Shown: positions 1-6,891, counted from the stretch's first letter. The stretch: 8,775 bases of DNA from Syntrophobacterales bacterium (GCA_021159265.1 JAGGSD010000147.1:1-8775), one strand, 5' to 3'. The notes: generated by a model from the letters alone, not told the origin. Made by a program: numbers and translations.

Positions 1-22
1 AATTTCTATTTTCTAATTTCGA

Positions 23-35
23 CGTTCAGTGAACG
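23..35. repeat. 13-bp perfect dyad
   Basis: CGTTCA and TGAACG form a perfect 6-bp inverted repeat around a single central G. It could be a small operator or the remnant of a dispersed repeat; the GTTCA core also recurs in the terminal repeats of the element at 1210-1428. Nothing here decides between these. Confidence 0.35.
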
Positions 36-60
36 CTTACTAAATTCTTTTGCCAATTTT

Positions 61-85
61 GCCTGTCTGCGTGCAACGCACAGGC
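61..85. repeat. GC-rich imperfect palindrome (REP-like hairpin)
   Basis: GCCTG (61-65) pairs with CAGGC (81-85) and TGCGT (68-72) pairs with ACGCA (76-80). There is a 2-nt bulge (TC) and a GCA loop, giving a 10-bp stem. No T-run follows on either strand, so it does not look like an intrinsic terminator. It is much more GC-rich than its surroundings. From memory, similar hairpins are scattered through intergenic regions of Desulfobacterota genomes; this was not searched. Confidence 0.5.
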
Positions 86-123
86 AGGCACGAACTTTAC
101 AACTAAGCGCCTAAGGTATTCCG

Positions 124-149
124 TGTAATCTGCAAAATCTGATGGTTAA
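124..149 (+). repeat. Dispersed repeat, copy A (TGTAATCTGC type)
   Basis: This stretch matches 2655-2680. The first ten bases (TGTAATCTGC) are identical, and the rest aligns with two substitutions and two single-base gaps (AAAATCTGATGGTTAA against GAAATTTGTGGATTAA). The ATG at 142 lies inside this copy, which argues against it being the true start of the GGDEF gene. Confidence 0.5.
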
Positions 150-159
150 ACAAAAGTAT

Positions 160-164
160 GAGGA
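160..164 (+). promoter_or_regulatory. Ribosome binding site for the GGDEF gene
   Basis: GAGGA lies 7 nt upstream of the ATG at 172. The in-frame ATG at 142 has no comparable purine-rich site and sits in a dispersed repeat. This decides the start at 172. Confidence 0.6.
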
Positions 165-171
165 AAAATCT

Positions 172-1200
172 ATGGCTCAAAATCTGATCCCTGATTATTC
201 ACTGGAACATATCAAAACCAATGAAAAAATCGCAAAGAAGTTCTTCGATATTGAAGTGAGTATCCTTTCCACCGGCAATTTCAAAGATTTTTTTGAAAAG
301 TTGCTTCTGCTAATTGAGGAAAAATTTGGAATTCCTCGCGTATGGATCTCCATCATTAACGGCAGTGAAGTTTCCCGTATTATTGAAGCAATGGAATCAT
401 CAGATTTGCTAAAAAAACGATTAAATCTCATTGGACGAAACACATTTTTAAAACTCATAAAAGATGAAAAGAACCCTGTTTTAGTTAATGATATGTTGAA
501 GCCATACTACAAACTGCTTCCCGTGAAACGAAAATATCTTGTTAAGTCTCTCGCCATTGCTCCTCTTATCCTTGAAAAAAAAGTGATCGGCAGTTTAAAC
601 CTTGGGGACTATTCCAAGTCTCGTTTCCAACCTGATATGGACATTTTCTTCCTTTCTCAAATCGCAGTTAAGATTTCCATTTGTCTTTCCAACATTACTG
701 CACGAGAAAAACTGAAGCAACTCACTACAAGAGATTCTCTTACAGGTCTTTTCAATCAACGGGGAATGGAGGATCTTCTGGAAAGAGAATTCAGCCGGGC
801 TAAACGTTATAACACTCCATTAACCTTATTGTTCATCGACTGTGACAATTTTAAAATGGTGAATGGTTCTTACGGTCATAACTGCGGTGACAACTTACTG
901 CAGCATATAGCATATCAAATGATGGAAATAACACGGAAAGAAGATGTGGTTTCCAGGTTTGGCGGAGATAAGTTTGTCATTATTTTACCAAATCAGACTT
1001 CGGAAAAAGCGCTGATAGTCATGGAACGACTTCAAATCTTGTTGAAGAAATTCCCGATGAAGTTTGGGAACAGCGCTATTCCTGTTTCCATCAGCTTTGG
1101 CATGGCATCGGCGGAAGACCCTAACGTCAAGAATCCTGCCTCCCTTTTAAAAAAAGCGGATAAACGACTTTATGAGACAAAAAAAATAAAAATATCTTGA
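172..1200 (+). CDS. GAF (DUF484-like) and GGDEF domain protein, degenerate active site
   Basis: This 342-residue cytoplasmic protein has no membrane segment or signal peptide. Residues about 20-175 resemble a GAF/DUF484 sensor domain, including the GSLNLGDYSKSRFQPDMD stretch. A short linker leads to a GGDEF domain from about residue 188 (DSLTGLF) to the C-terminus (KADKRLYETK). GGDEF domains normally make c-di-GMP from two GTP. Here the signature at 264-268 is GGDKF: the usually essential Glu is Lys, encoded by AAG at 970-972, one base from GAG. The Asp after the FKxxN motif is also replaced (NGSYGH). The first metal-binding Asp (FIDCD), the guanine-contacting Asn and GHxxGD remain. RKED at 255-258 lies exactly five residues before the signature and fits the inhibitory I-site RxxD. 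I infer an inactive cyclase or a c-di-GMP receptor. The start at 172 is preferred over 142 because of GAGGA at 160-164. Domain identity is secure; activity is not. Confidence 0.9.
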   Translation: MAQNLIPDYSLEHIKTNEKIAKKFFDIEVSILSTGNFKDFFEKLLLLIEEKFGIPRVWISIINGSEVSRIIEAMESSDLLKKRLNLIGRNTFLKLIKDEKNPVLVNDMLKPYYKLLPVKRKYLVKSLAIAPLILEKKVIGSLNLGDYSKSRFQPDMDIFFLSQIAVKISICLSNITAREKLKQLTTRDSLTGLFNQRGMEDLLEREFSRAKRYNTPLTLLFIDCDNFKMVNGSYGHNCGDNLLQHIAYQMMEITRKEDVVSRFGGDKFVIILPNQTSEKALIVMERLQILLKKFPMKFGNSAIPVSISFGMASAEDPNVKNPASLLKKADKRLYETKKIKIS

Positions 1201-1201
1201 A

Positions 1202-1209
1202 GATTTAAT
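1202..1209 (+). repeat. Left 8-bp target-site duplication (GATTTAAT)
   Basis: GATTTAAT is repeated exactly at 1429-1436. Each copy abuts an end of the inverted-repeat element, as expected for staggered-cut transposition. It begins 1 nt after the stop codon of the GGDEF gene. Confidence 0.6.
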
Positions 1210-1428
1210 GTAACCGTTCAAGGGTTCAAGGTTCCATCCCTGTCCCCGGACTGCATTTGGGATGCGTATTTACGAGAAAAGCGTCAGCTTCGTCAGGCCT
1301 GAAACAAAATCCGGAGCCAAATCGGCAATTATTTGCGAAAATGAGCATTTTTGACGAAGACTTCAGGTCTTTAATGCTGCCTTTGTCCTTAACCCTGAAC
1401 GCTGAACCATGAACCTGTGAACAGTTAC
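1210..1428. mobile_element. MITE-like element, 219 bp, with terminal inverted repeats
   Basis: The 26 bp at the left end (1210-1235, starting GTAACCGTTCAAGGG) match the reverse complement of the right end (1403-1428, read inward as GTAACTGTTCACAGG) at 21 of 26 positions. Perfect 8-bp direct repeats (GATTTAAT) flank it on both sides. The interior has no transposase and no convincing gene, so it would be non-autonomous. It contains a 10-bp palindrome TCAGGCCTGA (1293-1302) and a small hairpin AAGAC/GTCTT (1357-1371). The arms are built from GGTTCA-like units, which could arise as simple repeats, but the exact flanking duplication favours insertion. The element fills almost all of the 248-bp gap between the two plus-strand genes, leaving only the duplicated 8 bp and the Shine-Dalgarno region before ychF. 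Confidence 0.6.
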
Positions 1429-1436
1429 GATTTAAT
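1429..1436 (+). repeat. Right 8-bp target-site duplication (GATTTAAT)
   Basis: This is the exact copy of 1202-1209. It runs directly into the Shine-Dalgarno sequence of the ychF-like gene, so the insertion point was about 20 bp upstream of that start codon. Confidence 0.6.
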
Positions 1437-1443
1437 AAAGGAA
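1437..1443 (+). promoter_or_regulatory. Ribosome binding site of the ychF-like gene
   Basis: AAAGGAA is followed by 5 nt and then ATG at 1449. It immediately follows the right-hand GATTTAAT duplication. Confidence 0.6.
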
Positions 1444-1448
1444 TATTT

Positions 1449-2519
1449 ATGAAAATTGGACTCATCGGTTTGTCAAATTCAGGCAAAACCACGATTTTTA
1501 ATGCCCTGACAAAATCTGAAGTGCCGGTCTCGACATACACAAACGCAAAGGCCAAACCGAATCTGGCGGTTGTGCCTGTGGTTGATGAAAGAGTGTCATA
1601 TCTCTCGAAAATGTATAAACCGAAAAAGACAACATATGCGACGGTAGAAATCACTGATTTTGGAGGTATTACAGAAGATCCAGCCGGAAATGGCGTTTTT
1701 TCGAGTAGTTCTATGGGATTAATTAAAAACACTGATGCCGTGGCCCTCGTGGTGCGTAATTTTCACGACGATTTAATGGAAACGCCAACACCCCTGCAGG
1801 ATCTGGAACAAATAAACGCTGAGTTGCTGCTCTCCGATCTGGTTATTACCGAAAAACGGTTGGAACGCATTAAATGGTGTTATAAACGAGGCCAAAAAAC
1901 GAATACACTTCTATTGGAAGAAAAAGCGCTGCAAAAAATTCTGGAGCAATTAAATAACAATCATCCTGCTCGTGACCTGGAATTGGCCGAAGATGAAGAA
2001 AAATCGATCCGGGGTTTTCAATTCCTCACCAGAAAACCTCTTATGGTGATTTTAAATTCAGACGAAACAAATTTTGGGAAAAATCAGGATTTATTATCGG
2101 AAATTACAACCAGATATAAGGCAATTGAATTTGTCGGAAATTTTGAAATGGAATTATCCCGTCTTACCGATAATAAAGAAGTGGAAATTTTTATGAAAGA
2201 TATGGGGATTCGGGAATCGGCCCGTGACCGATTGACTCGACTGGCTTATGAGATTCTTGGATATCTAAGCTTTTTTACCGTGGGATCAGATGAAGTTCGC
2301 GCATGGAATATCTACAAAGGAATGACTGCCGTGGAAGCTGCCGGGATTATTCATACGGATCTGGCCCATGGATTCATTCGCGCCGAATGTTTTTCATACG
2401 ATGATCTAATGGAATGCGGATCAGAAAGAAAGATTCGAGACAAAGGGCTTTTTCGCCTGGAGGGAAAAGACTATATCGTTCGCGATGGCGATATCCTGGC
2501 CATCAGGTTTAATGTGTAA
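1449..2519 (+). CDS. Divergent YchF/DUF933-type P-loop NTPase
   Basis: The 356 residues match the usual length of YchF (about 363), an Obg-related ATPase that binds ribosomes. The P-loop is G7-LSNSGK-T14. The G3 motif is D70-F-G-G73. N203-SDE206 fits the NxxE motif that replaces the GTPase NKxD motif in YchF and gives a preference for ATP. The middle is helical and probably coiled (about 115-185). The C-terminal TGS-like domain (about 273-356) is well conserved, including FFTVGSDEVRAW, AAGIIHTDLAHGFIRAE and the GKDYIVRDGD...FNV end. It departs from orthodox YchF in two places: the DIAGLV segment is DFGGIT, and the glycine-rich KGEGLGN stretch is replaced by a serine-rich one (about 79-90). 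It is therefore probably a paralogue or divergent lineage rather than the housekeeping ychF, so no symbol is given. It converges on ftsZ and has no visible functional link to it. Confidence 0.9.
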   Translation: MKIGLIGLSNSGKTTIFNALTKSEVPVSTYTNAKAKPNLAVVPVVDERVSYLSKMYKPKKTTYATVEITDFGGITEDPAGNGVFSSSSMGLIKNTDAVALVVRNFHDDLMETPTPLQDLEQINAELLLSDLVITEKRLERIKWCYKRGQKTNTLLLEEKALQKILEQLNNNHPARDLELAEDEEKSIRGFQFLTRKPLMVILNSDETNFGKNQDLLSEITTRYKAIEFVGNFEMELSRLTDNKEVEIFMKDMGIRESARDRLTRLAYEILGYLSFFTVGSDEVRAWNIYKGMTAVEAAGIIHTDLAHGFIRAECFSYDDLMECGSERKIRDKGLFRLEGKDYIVRDGDILAIRFNV

Positions 2520-2522
2520 CAG

Positions 2523-2572
2523 AATTTCCTTGCTTCCATAAAAGTATTGCCCATCCGGAAGGGAAAATTTTT
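2523..2572 (+). terminator. Possible weak terminator after the ychF-like gene
   Basis: CTTCC (2533-2537) can pair with GGAAG (2557-2561), and an outer AATTTCC (2523-2529) can pair imperfectly with GGAAAATT (2562-2569). A short T-run ends the structure. The loop is long (19 nt) and the stem is interrupted, so this is only a candidate. No better hairpin was found in the 157-bp convergent spacer. Confidence 0.25.
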
Positions 2573-2612
2573 ATGACAATCATTACTGTTTTCAAACATC
2601 TAAAGTATTACC
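2541..2612 (+). repeat. Pair of 11-bp direct repeats in the convergent spacer
   Basis: AAAGTATTGCC (2541-2551) and AAAGTATTACC (2602-2612) differ by one base and start 61 bp apart, between ychF and ftsZ. Their meaning is unknown and chance is possible. Confidence 0.3.
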
Positions 2613-2654
2613 AAATTTGCATCGCCCTGCCCCTCAAATGGTTAGAGTAATTAC

Positions 2655-2680
2655 TGTAATCTGCGAAATTTGTGGATTAA
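2655..2680 (+). repeat. Dispersed repeat, copy B, overlapping the ftsZ stop
   Basis: This is the second copy of the repeat at 124-149, with TGTAATCTGC identical and the remainder similar. Its right end covers the TAA stop codon of ftsZ (2677-2679 on the plus strand), so the repeat abuts the coding sequence without altering the conserved C-terminus. Confidence 0.5.
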
Positions 2681-3828
2681 TCCGCCTGTTTTCTCAAAAA
2701 AGTTGGAATCTCATAATCTGTATTTTCATTATCATCAATCATTCCCATCTTTATAACTGTGGGTTTTTCCGCGCTTTTTTCTTTCCTGATAAACGCAGGC
2801 GTTGAAAGATCCTCCCGCTTATGGCTGACAAAATTCGAAATTGTCGGAATGTTTTGTTTGTTTCTTTCTTTCGTATCGAATCCGGTGGCTATAACCGTGA
2901 TACGCATTTCATCGCCCATGCTGTCATCGATAACTGTTCCAAAGATAATGTTCGCATCATCATGGGCTTCCATCTGTACAAGAGTTGATGCTTCATTAAC
3001 CTCAAAAAGAGTCATGTCAGGCCCCCCGGTAACATTAAGAAGAACACCTCGAGCACCCTGAATGGTATTGTCTTCTAGCAAAGGAGAAGATATAGCCTTT
3101 TGTGCCGCTTCAACAGCCCTGTTTTCACCATTCGCAATTCCCGTTCCCATTAAAGCCAGTCCCATTTCTGACATAACATTTTTCACGTCGGCGAAATCAA
3201 GATTAATCAAACCGGGAACCATGATCAGATCGGAAATTCCTTTCACTGCGTAGTAAAGAATATCATCCGCCTTCTTGAAGGCATCCAGAAGAGACATATT
3301 CCGTCCCCCTACACTTAAAAGCCTCTGATTGGGTATGACAATAAGAGTGTCAACGGTTTTTTTCAATTCGGCAATTCCTTCTTCTGCCTGGGTCTCTCTT
3401 TTTTTTCCTTCAAACTGAAATGGTTTTGTTACAACAGCAACAGTGAGTATACCTAATTCTTTGGCGATTTCCGCCACAACAGGCGCGCCCCCTGTTCCGG
3501 TGCCCCCTCCAAGTCCTGCCGTAACAAAGACCATATCGGCTCCACTCAGATTATCCCTCAACATATCTTTAGATTCAAGGGCCGACTTTTTCCCCACATC
3601 GGGAGCTGATCCTGCGCCAAGACCTTTTGTAATTTCAGCGCCGAGTTGAAGCTTTATAGGTGAACGGGATGCAGCCAGAGCCTGAGCATCTGTGTTTGCC
3701 GCCACAAAATCAACACCATTCAGATCATAAGATATCATTGCGTTAACAGCGTTACCGCCACCTCCGCCTACCCCAACAACCTTGATCTTTGCAGAATTCT
3801 CTCCCCCTTTTTCTATTAGCTCAAACAT
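2677..3828 (-). CDS. ftsZ: Cell division protein FtsZ
   Basis: FtsZ is the tubulin-like GTPase that polymerises into the cytoplasmic Z-ring at midcell. The 383-residue product is full length. It has the N-terminal nucleotide loop VVGVGGGGGNAVN (about 17-29), the tubulin signature GGGTGTG at 107-113, and the T7 synergy loop N209-LDFAD214, whose acidic residues complete the neighbouring subunit's GTPase site. A variable linker spans about 318-370, and the conserved C-terminal peptide DYEIPTFLRKQAD (371-383) binds FtsA and other partners. The linker contains a second similar segment, DLSTPAFIRKE (340-350). The start is ATG at 3828, with GGGAGGG (3835-3841) 6 nt upstream; the in-frame TTG at 3834 would leave no spacing. 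It lies 15 nt after ftsA and is the last dcw gene here. Its stop codon lies in a dispersed repeat. Confidence 0.98.
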   Translation of the reverse strand: MFELIEKGGENSAKIKVVGVGGGGGNAVNAMISYDLNGVDFVAANTDAQALAASRSPIKLQLGAEITKGLGAGSAPDVGKKSALESKDMLRDNLSGADMVFVTAGLGGGTGTGGAPVVAEIAKELGILTVAVVTKPFQFEGKKRETQAEEGIAELKKTVDTLIVIPNQRLLSVGGRNMSLLDAFKKADDILYYAVKGISDLIMVPGLINLDFADVKNVMSEMGLALMGTGIANGENRAVEAAQKAISSPLLEDNTIQGARGVLLNVTGGPDMTLFEVNEASTLVQMEAHDDANIIFGTVIDDSMGDEMRITVIATGFDTKERNKQNIPTISNFVSHKREDLSTPAFIRKEKSAEKPTVIKMGMIDDNENTDYEIPTFLRKQAD

Positions 3829-3834
3829 ATACAA

Positions 3835-3841
3835 CCCTCCC
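3835..3841 (-). promoter_or_regulatory. Strong ribosome binding site of ftsZ
   Basis: The minus strand reads GGGAGGG, 6 nt before ATG at 3828, in the 15-nt gap after the ftsA stop. Its strength suits the high FtsZ:FtsA ratio typical of bacteria. It rules out the TTG codon at 3834, which directly abuts it. Confidence 0.7.
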
Positions 3842-3843
3842 TT

Positions 3844-5070
3844 CTAAAAAAATTCAACAAACAACTTTTTAATATTGCGTGATAATTTCTTAAACATATT
3901 CCCTTCAATTTTTTTGAACACACGTTCCGACCTGTTTTTATTCCCATAAACAACCAGACCTACTCCTGTGGCATATAAAGGACTGTTGACAACATCAGTA
4001 AGTCCTCCTATGCCTACGGGACGTCCGCGCCGAACCGGCATATTGAATATCTGTTCACCCAGTTCGGTTATTCCCTCAAGAATTGCCGTTCCTCCGGTCA
4101 GAACAATACCAGCGGCAAGCAGATCCTCGTAACCCGACTTAACAATCTCTTTGTAAGCCAGATGAAGAATCTCCTCCACTCTGGGTTCAATAATCTCTCC
4201 CAGAATCTGCCGGGAGACCTTTCTTTCCGGCCTTCCACCCACACTGGGAACCCCTATACTATCGTCAGGAGATATCAGGGGGGTATAGGCACATCCGTAT
4301 TTTATCTTTATTTTTTCAGCTTCATCCACAGGTGTCCGCAAACCTACGGCTATATCATTGGTGAGATAACTGCCCCCAACCGGTAGAACGGCGGTATGTT
4401 TAATACTACCCTCGGCAAATACCGCGATATCTGTCGTTCCGCCTCCAATATCTATAAGAGCTACCCCCAGTTCTTTTTCGTCCTTGCTTAGAACGGCCTC
4501 GCTGGATGCCATCTGTTCTAAAACAATGCCGTTTACATCCAACCCTACACGGTTAACAGATTTAACAATATTTTGAATAGAAGTTACCGCACCCGTAACA
4601 ATATGAACCTTAGCCTCAAGCCTGACTCCCGACATGCCTATGGGCTCTTTAACACCATCCTGATCGTCGACTACAAAATATTGTGGAAACGTATGAAGTA
4701 TTTCCCTGTCAAGGGGAACAGCAATGGCCTTCGCCGCTTCAATGGCCCTTTGAACACTATCTTCATCAACCTCACGACTTTTAACCGCCACGATACCATG
4801 ACCGTTGAAACCACTGATATGACTCCCTGCGATACCGGTATATACAGATGCGATCTCGGACCCGGACATTAGTTCAGCTTCCTCAACCGCTCTTTTTATG
4901 GAATCGACAGCGCTATCGATATTAATCACTACTCCCTTCCTTAACCCCTTTGACGAATGAGACCCTATACCGATAATATCAATTCCTGTATCAGTGGTTT
5001 CACCAATAATGGCACAGGTTTTGGTAGTTCCTATATCCAATCCGACAATCATGTTTCCATGTTTTGCCAT
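3844..5070 (-). CDS. ftsA: Cell division protein FtsA
   Basis: FtsA is the actin-fold ATPase that anchors FtsZ filaments to the inner membrane and recruits later division proteins. The 408-residue product is full length. It has the phosphate-1 loop GLDIGTTKTCAIIGE (about 10-24), the FtsA-specific 1C region (about 87-165), the phosphate-2 loop ALIDIGGGTTDIAVF (about 204-218) and the adenosine motif GIVLTGGTAILEGI (about 321-334). The C-terminus (391-408, MFKKLSRNIKKLFVEFF) is the amphipathic membrane-targeting helix, preceded by a short linker. The ATG at 5070 is chosen because GGTGG lies 4 nt upstream; the GTG at 5082 would add four residues (MGGY) without a proper binding site. It lies 53 nt after ftsQ and 15 nt before ftsZ, so it is almost certainly co-transcribed with both. 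Confidence 0.97.
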   Translation of the reverse strand: MAKHGNMIVGLDIGTTKTCAIIGETTDTGIDIIGIGSHSSKGLRKGVVINIDSAVDSIKRAVEEAELMSGSEIASVYTGIAGSHISGFNGHGIVAVKSREVDEDSVQRAIEAAKAIAVPLDREILHTFPQYFVVDDQDGVKEPIGMSGVRLEAKVHIVTGAVTSIQNIVKSVNRVGLDVNGIVLEQMASSEAVLSKDEKELGVALIDIGGGTTDIAVFAEGSIKHTAVLPVGGSYLTNDIAVGLRTPVDEAEKIKIKYGCAYTPLISPDDSIGVPSVGGRPERKVSRQILGEIIEPRVEEILHLAYKEIVKSGYEDLLAAGIVLTGGTAILEGITELGEQIFNMPVRRGRPVGIGGLTDVVNSPLYATGVGLVVYGNKNRSERVFKKIEGNMFKKLSRNIKKLFVEFF

Positions 5071-5123
5071 GTATCCACCCACCTTTCCCGAGTTAGGAAG
5101 AAAACCTCGTGAATTTCATTTAT

Positions 5124-5960
5124 TTATGCGTTGAAGGCCCCCGCCAGACTTTTCGGATTGACAACACTTTTCCCCTTAACAATAACTTTAGTAAAATCAC
5201 TAAGGTCAACAACTAAATGCGCCTTGTCCAGATTCTTCCGGACAAGGTCTATCAGAACCGGCTTTATCCTCTTTAATTTACGATCATAGTTTCCAAAACC
5301 AAGTTGCAGGCACAAACCGCTCTTTGTAAAAATGGAAAACCCGTAAACATCATCTCCATATATTTCAGAGATATGTTGTATTTTGGTGAAATCCCTGTTA
5401 GAAGAAAGAAATCTCAGAAGCGCCATAGCCTTCTCCATGAGATTCTTATTTATCTTCCCGTTCTTATAAACACCATTAAGCACCGGCAGATTGACATCAT
5501 CGCGGTTTTCAAGTTTTTTGAAAAGTTCTTCATTCCAATCCATGATATAAAGACTTTTATCGACAAGTATGAGGGCTGCCGGTTTCCTTTCACAAACTTC
5601 TATAACCAGGCTGTCAGGAAGTTCTCTTCCTATGGAAACATCTTTCACCCAGGGAGCTGCTTCTATTTTCCTTGAAATCTCCTTAAGGTTCAGTGTTAAA
5701 ATATTACTATGAGATTTGATTCCGGCTAAGTTTAAAATTTCTTTCTCGGAAGTCCTTTCGATCCCCCTGACAGTAATATTCTTTAATTGAAAACAGGAAG
5801 TTGTAATAATAAAACTGTACGAGTAAACCATTATCAGAGCCAATACACCAGCAGCTCCGATAAGAAGAGTTGCTCTCACAATTTCTTGAAAGATCTTCCC
5901 CGACCGTCTTTTCAATCTGTTTTTCCTTGTTTCAACTATCGACTTAATGGATTTCCCCAT
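5124..5960 (-). CDS. ftsQ: Cell division protein FtsQ (POTRA domain)
   Basis: FtsQ is a bitopic inner-membrane protein that connects the Z-ring to FtsL/FtsB and the septal peptidoglycan synthases through its periplasmic part. The 278-residue product has a basic cytoplasmic tail (about 1-27, rich in Lys and Arg), one transmembrane helix (about 30-53), a POTRA domain (about 57-126, with FQLKNITVRGIERTSEKEIL and PWVKDVSIGRELPDSLVIEV) and the FtsQ beta domain beginning ERKPAALI and running to about 245. Overall conservation is low, as is normal for this family, but the architecture and position are diagnostic. The start codon overlaps the murB stop by one base (TAATG), with AGGGGAA upstream inside the murB end. 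This indicates coupled translation. No ddl separates it from murB. Confidence 0.95.
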   Translation of the reverse strand: MGKSIKSIVETRKNRLKRRSGKIFQEIVRATLLIGAAGVLALIMVYSYSFIITTSCFQLKNITVRGIERTSEKEILNLAGIKSHSNILTLNLKEISRKIEAAPWVKDVSIGRELPDSLVIEVCERKPAALILVDKSLYIMDWNEELFKKLENRDDVNLPVLNGVYKNGKINKNLMEKAMALLRFLSSNRDFTKIQHISEIYGDDVYGFSIFTKSGLCLQLGFGNYDRKLKRIKPVLIDLVRKNLDKAHLVVDLSDFTKVIVKGKSVVNPKSLAGAFNA

Positions 5961-6883
5961 TAATCTTCCCCTATTATCTTTATTTCAGGCTCCAAAGATA
6001 TCCCTTTTTCTTTCAGCGCCATTTTCTGAACTGTATCGACAAGCGTAAGAATATCCATGGCCTTTGCTTTACCCAGATTTACTATAAAATTTCCGTGAAT
6101 TTTCGATATCTGTGCATCGCCAACCTGGAATCCTTTGAGACCAAGCTCTTCGATGATTTTTCCTGCCGGCATATTACACGGGTTTTTAAAAACAGACCCG
6201 GCAGTGCGGTAGCTTAAGGGATGCTTTTTTCTCCTCGTGCGTAAAATCTCCAGAACCTCTTCCTGGATTTTTTCTTCTGATCCTTTCAGAAGACAAAATG
6301 TAGCGCTGACAATAATACTTTTTCCCGGCAGGTCCAGGTTCCTGTATTCAAACTGGAGATCGTCTCGAGGTATATCCTTCATAATTCCATCACTATTTAT
6401 CAGTGAAACTTCTTTTACAATATCTTTTAACTCTCTCCCATAAGCTCCGGCATTCATCTTTATGCCCCCACCCACACTACCTGGAATACCGGCGCAAAAT
6501 TCCATACCTGAAAGGGATTCCCGTATAGATAAATCAATCAACCGGGACAGGGGCGTACCGGCTTCTGCACATATATAAACATTCTCACCCTGAATTTTTT
6601 CCTGTTCAATTTTCCCCAGATTTTTCAGAGAAATTATAGCTCCCCTATATCCCCCATCCTTTACGATAAGATTTGTACAATTTCCCACCGGTAGAAAAGG
6701 AATATTGCATCCCGCAAGATAAGCGGTTATATGCTGCAATTCTTCAACAGTGCCCGGTGATACGAGAATATCAGTCTTACCCCCAACCCCCATAGATGTG
6801 TGGAGATACATAGGCTCATCAAAGATCACTTGTCCCGAAGCGATTTTTTTGATCTCATCCCTTATTTCTTTATCCTTAATCAT
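5960..6883 (-). CDS. murB: UDP-N-acetylenolpyruvoylglucosamine reductase MurB
   Basis: MurB is the FAD enzyme that uses NADPH to reduce the enolpyruvyl group of UDP-GlcNAc-enolpyruvate to UDP-MurNAc in the cytoplasm. Its 307 residues fit the type II family. FAD-binding motifs include VGNCTNLIVKDGGYRG (66-81) and AGIPGSVGGGIKMNAGAYG (131-149). Y180-R181 lies in the YR substrate motif, S230 in TAGSVFKNP is the proton-donating serine, and E300 in LEPEI fits the catalytic glutamate. Small oddities are Cys69 in the usual GxGTN/GxGSN loop and YRNL in place of YRxS. The ATG at 6883 has AGGA at 6891-6894, directly beside a GC-rich hairpin (6897-6911). Upstream lies an unusually long 212-bp repeat-rich gap to murC. 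The 3' end overlaps ftsQ by one base. Confidence 0.97.
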   Translation of the reverse strand: MIKDKEIRDEIKKIASGQVIFDEPMYLHTSMGVGGKTDILVSPGTVEELQHITAYLAGCNIPFLPVGNCTNLIVKDGGYRGAIISLKNLGKIEQEKIQGENVYICAEAGTPLSRLIDLSIRESLSGMEFCAGIPGSVGGGIKMNAGAYGRELKDIVKEVSLINSDGIMKDIPRDDLQFEYRNLDLPGKSIIVSATFCLLKGSEEKIQEEVLEILRTRRKKHPLSYRTAGSVFKNPCNMPAGKIIEELGLKGFQVGDAQISKIHGNFIVNLGKAKAMDILTLVDTVQKMALKEKGISLEPEIKIIGED

Positions 6884-6891
6884 TACTGATT

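Noticed and set aside
61..85. Intrinsic terminator for a gene upstream of the window
   Set aside because: The stem is good, but no T-run follows on either strand.
96..122. Possible promoter TTTACA-15 nt-TATTCC before the GGDEF gene
   Set aside because: The spacer is short and the -10 is poor; the region is mostly repeats. Not strong enough to annotate.
1351..1377. Possible promoter TTGACG-15 nt-TAATGC inside the MITE-like element
   Set aside because: The -35 is good but the -10 is weak and the spacing short, so an element-borne promoter for ychF cannot be supported.
1226..1732. 168-residue minus-strand reading frame
   Set aside because: It runs antisense through the start of the ychF-like gene and ends inside the MITE-like element; it has no recognisable domain, and the plus-strand protein is clearly conserved.
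2617..2805. 62-residue plus-strand reading frame across the end of ftsZ
   Set aside because: It overlaps the conserved FtsZ C-terminus on the opposite strand and begins in repeat sequence.
5304..5675. 123-residue plus-strand reading frame
   Set aside because: It lies antisense to ftsQ, with no family resemblance or upstream ribosome binding site.
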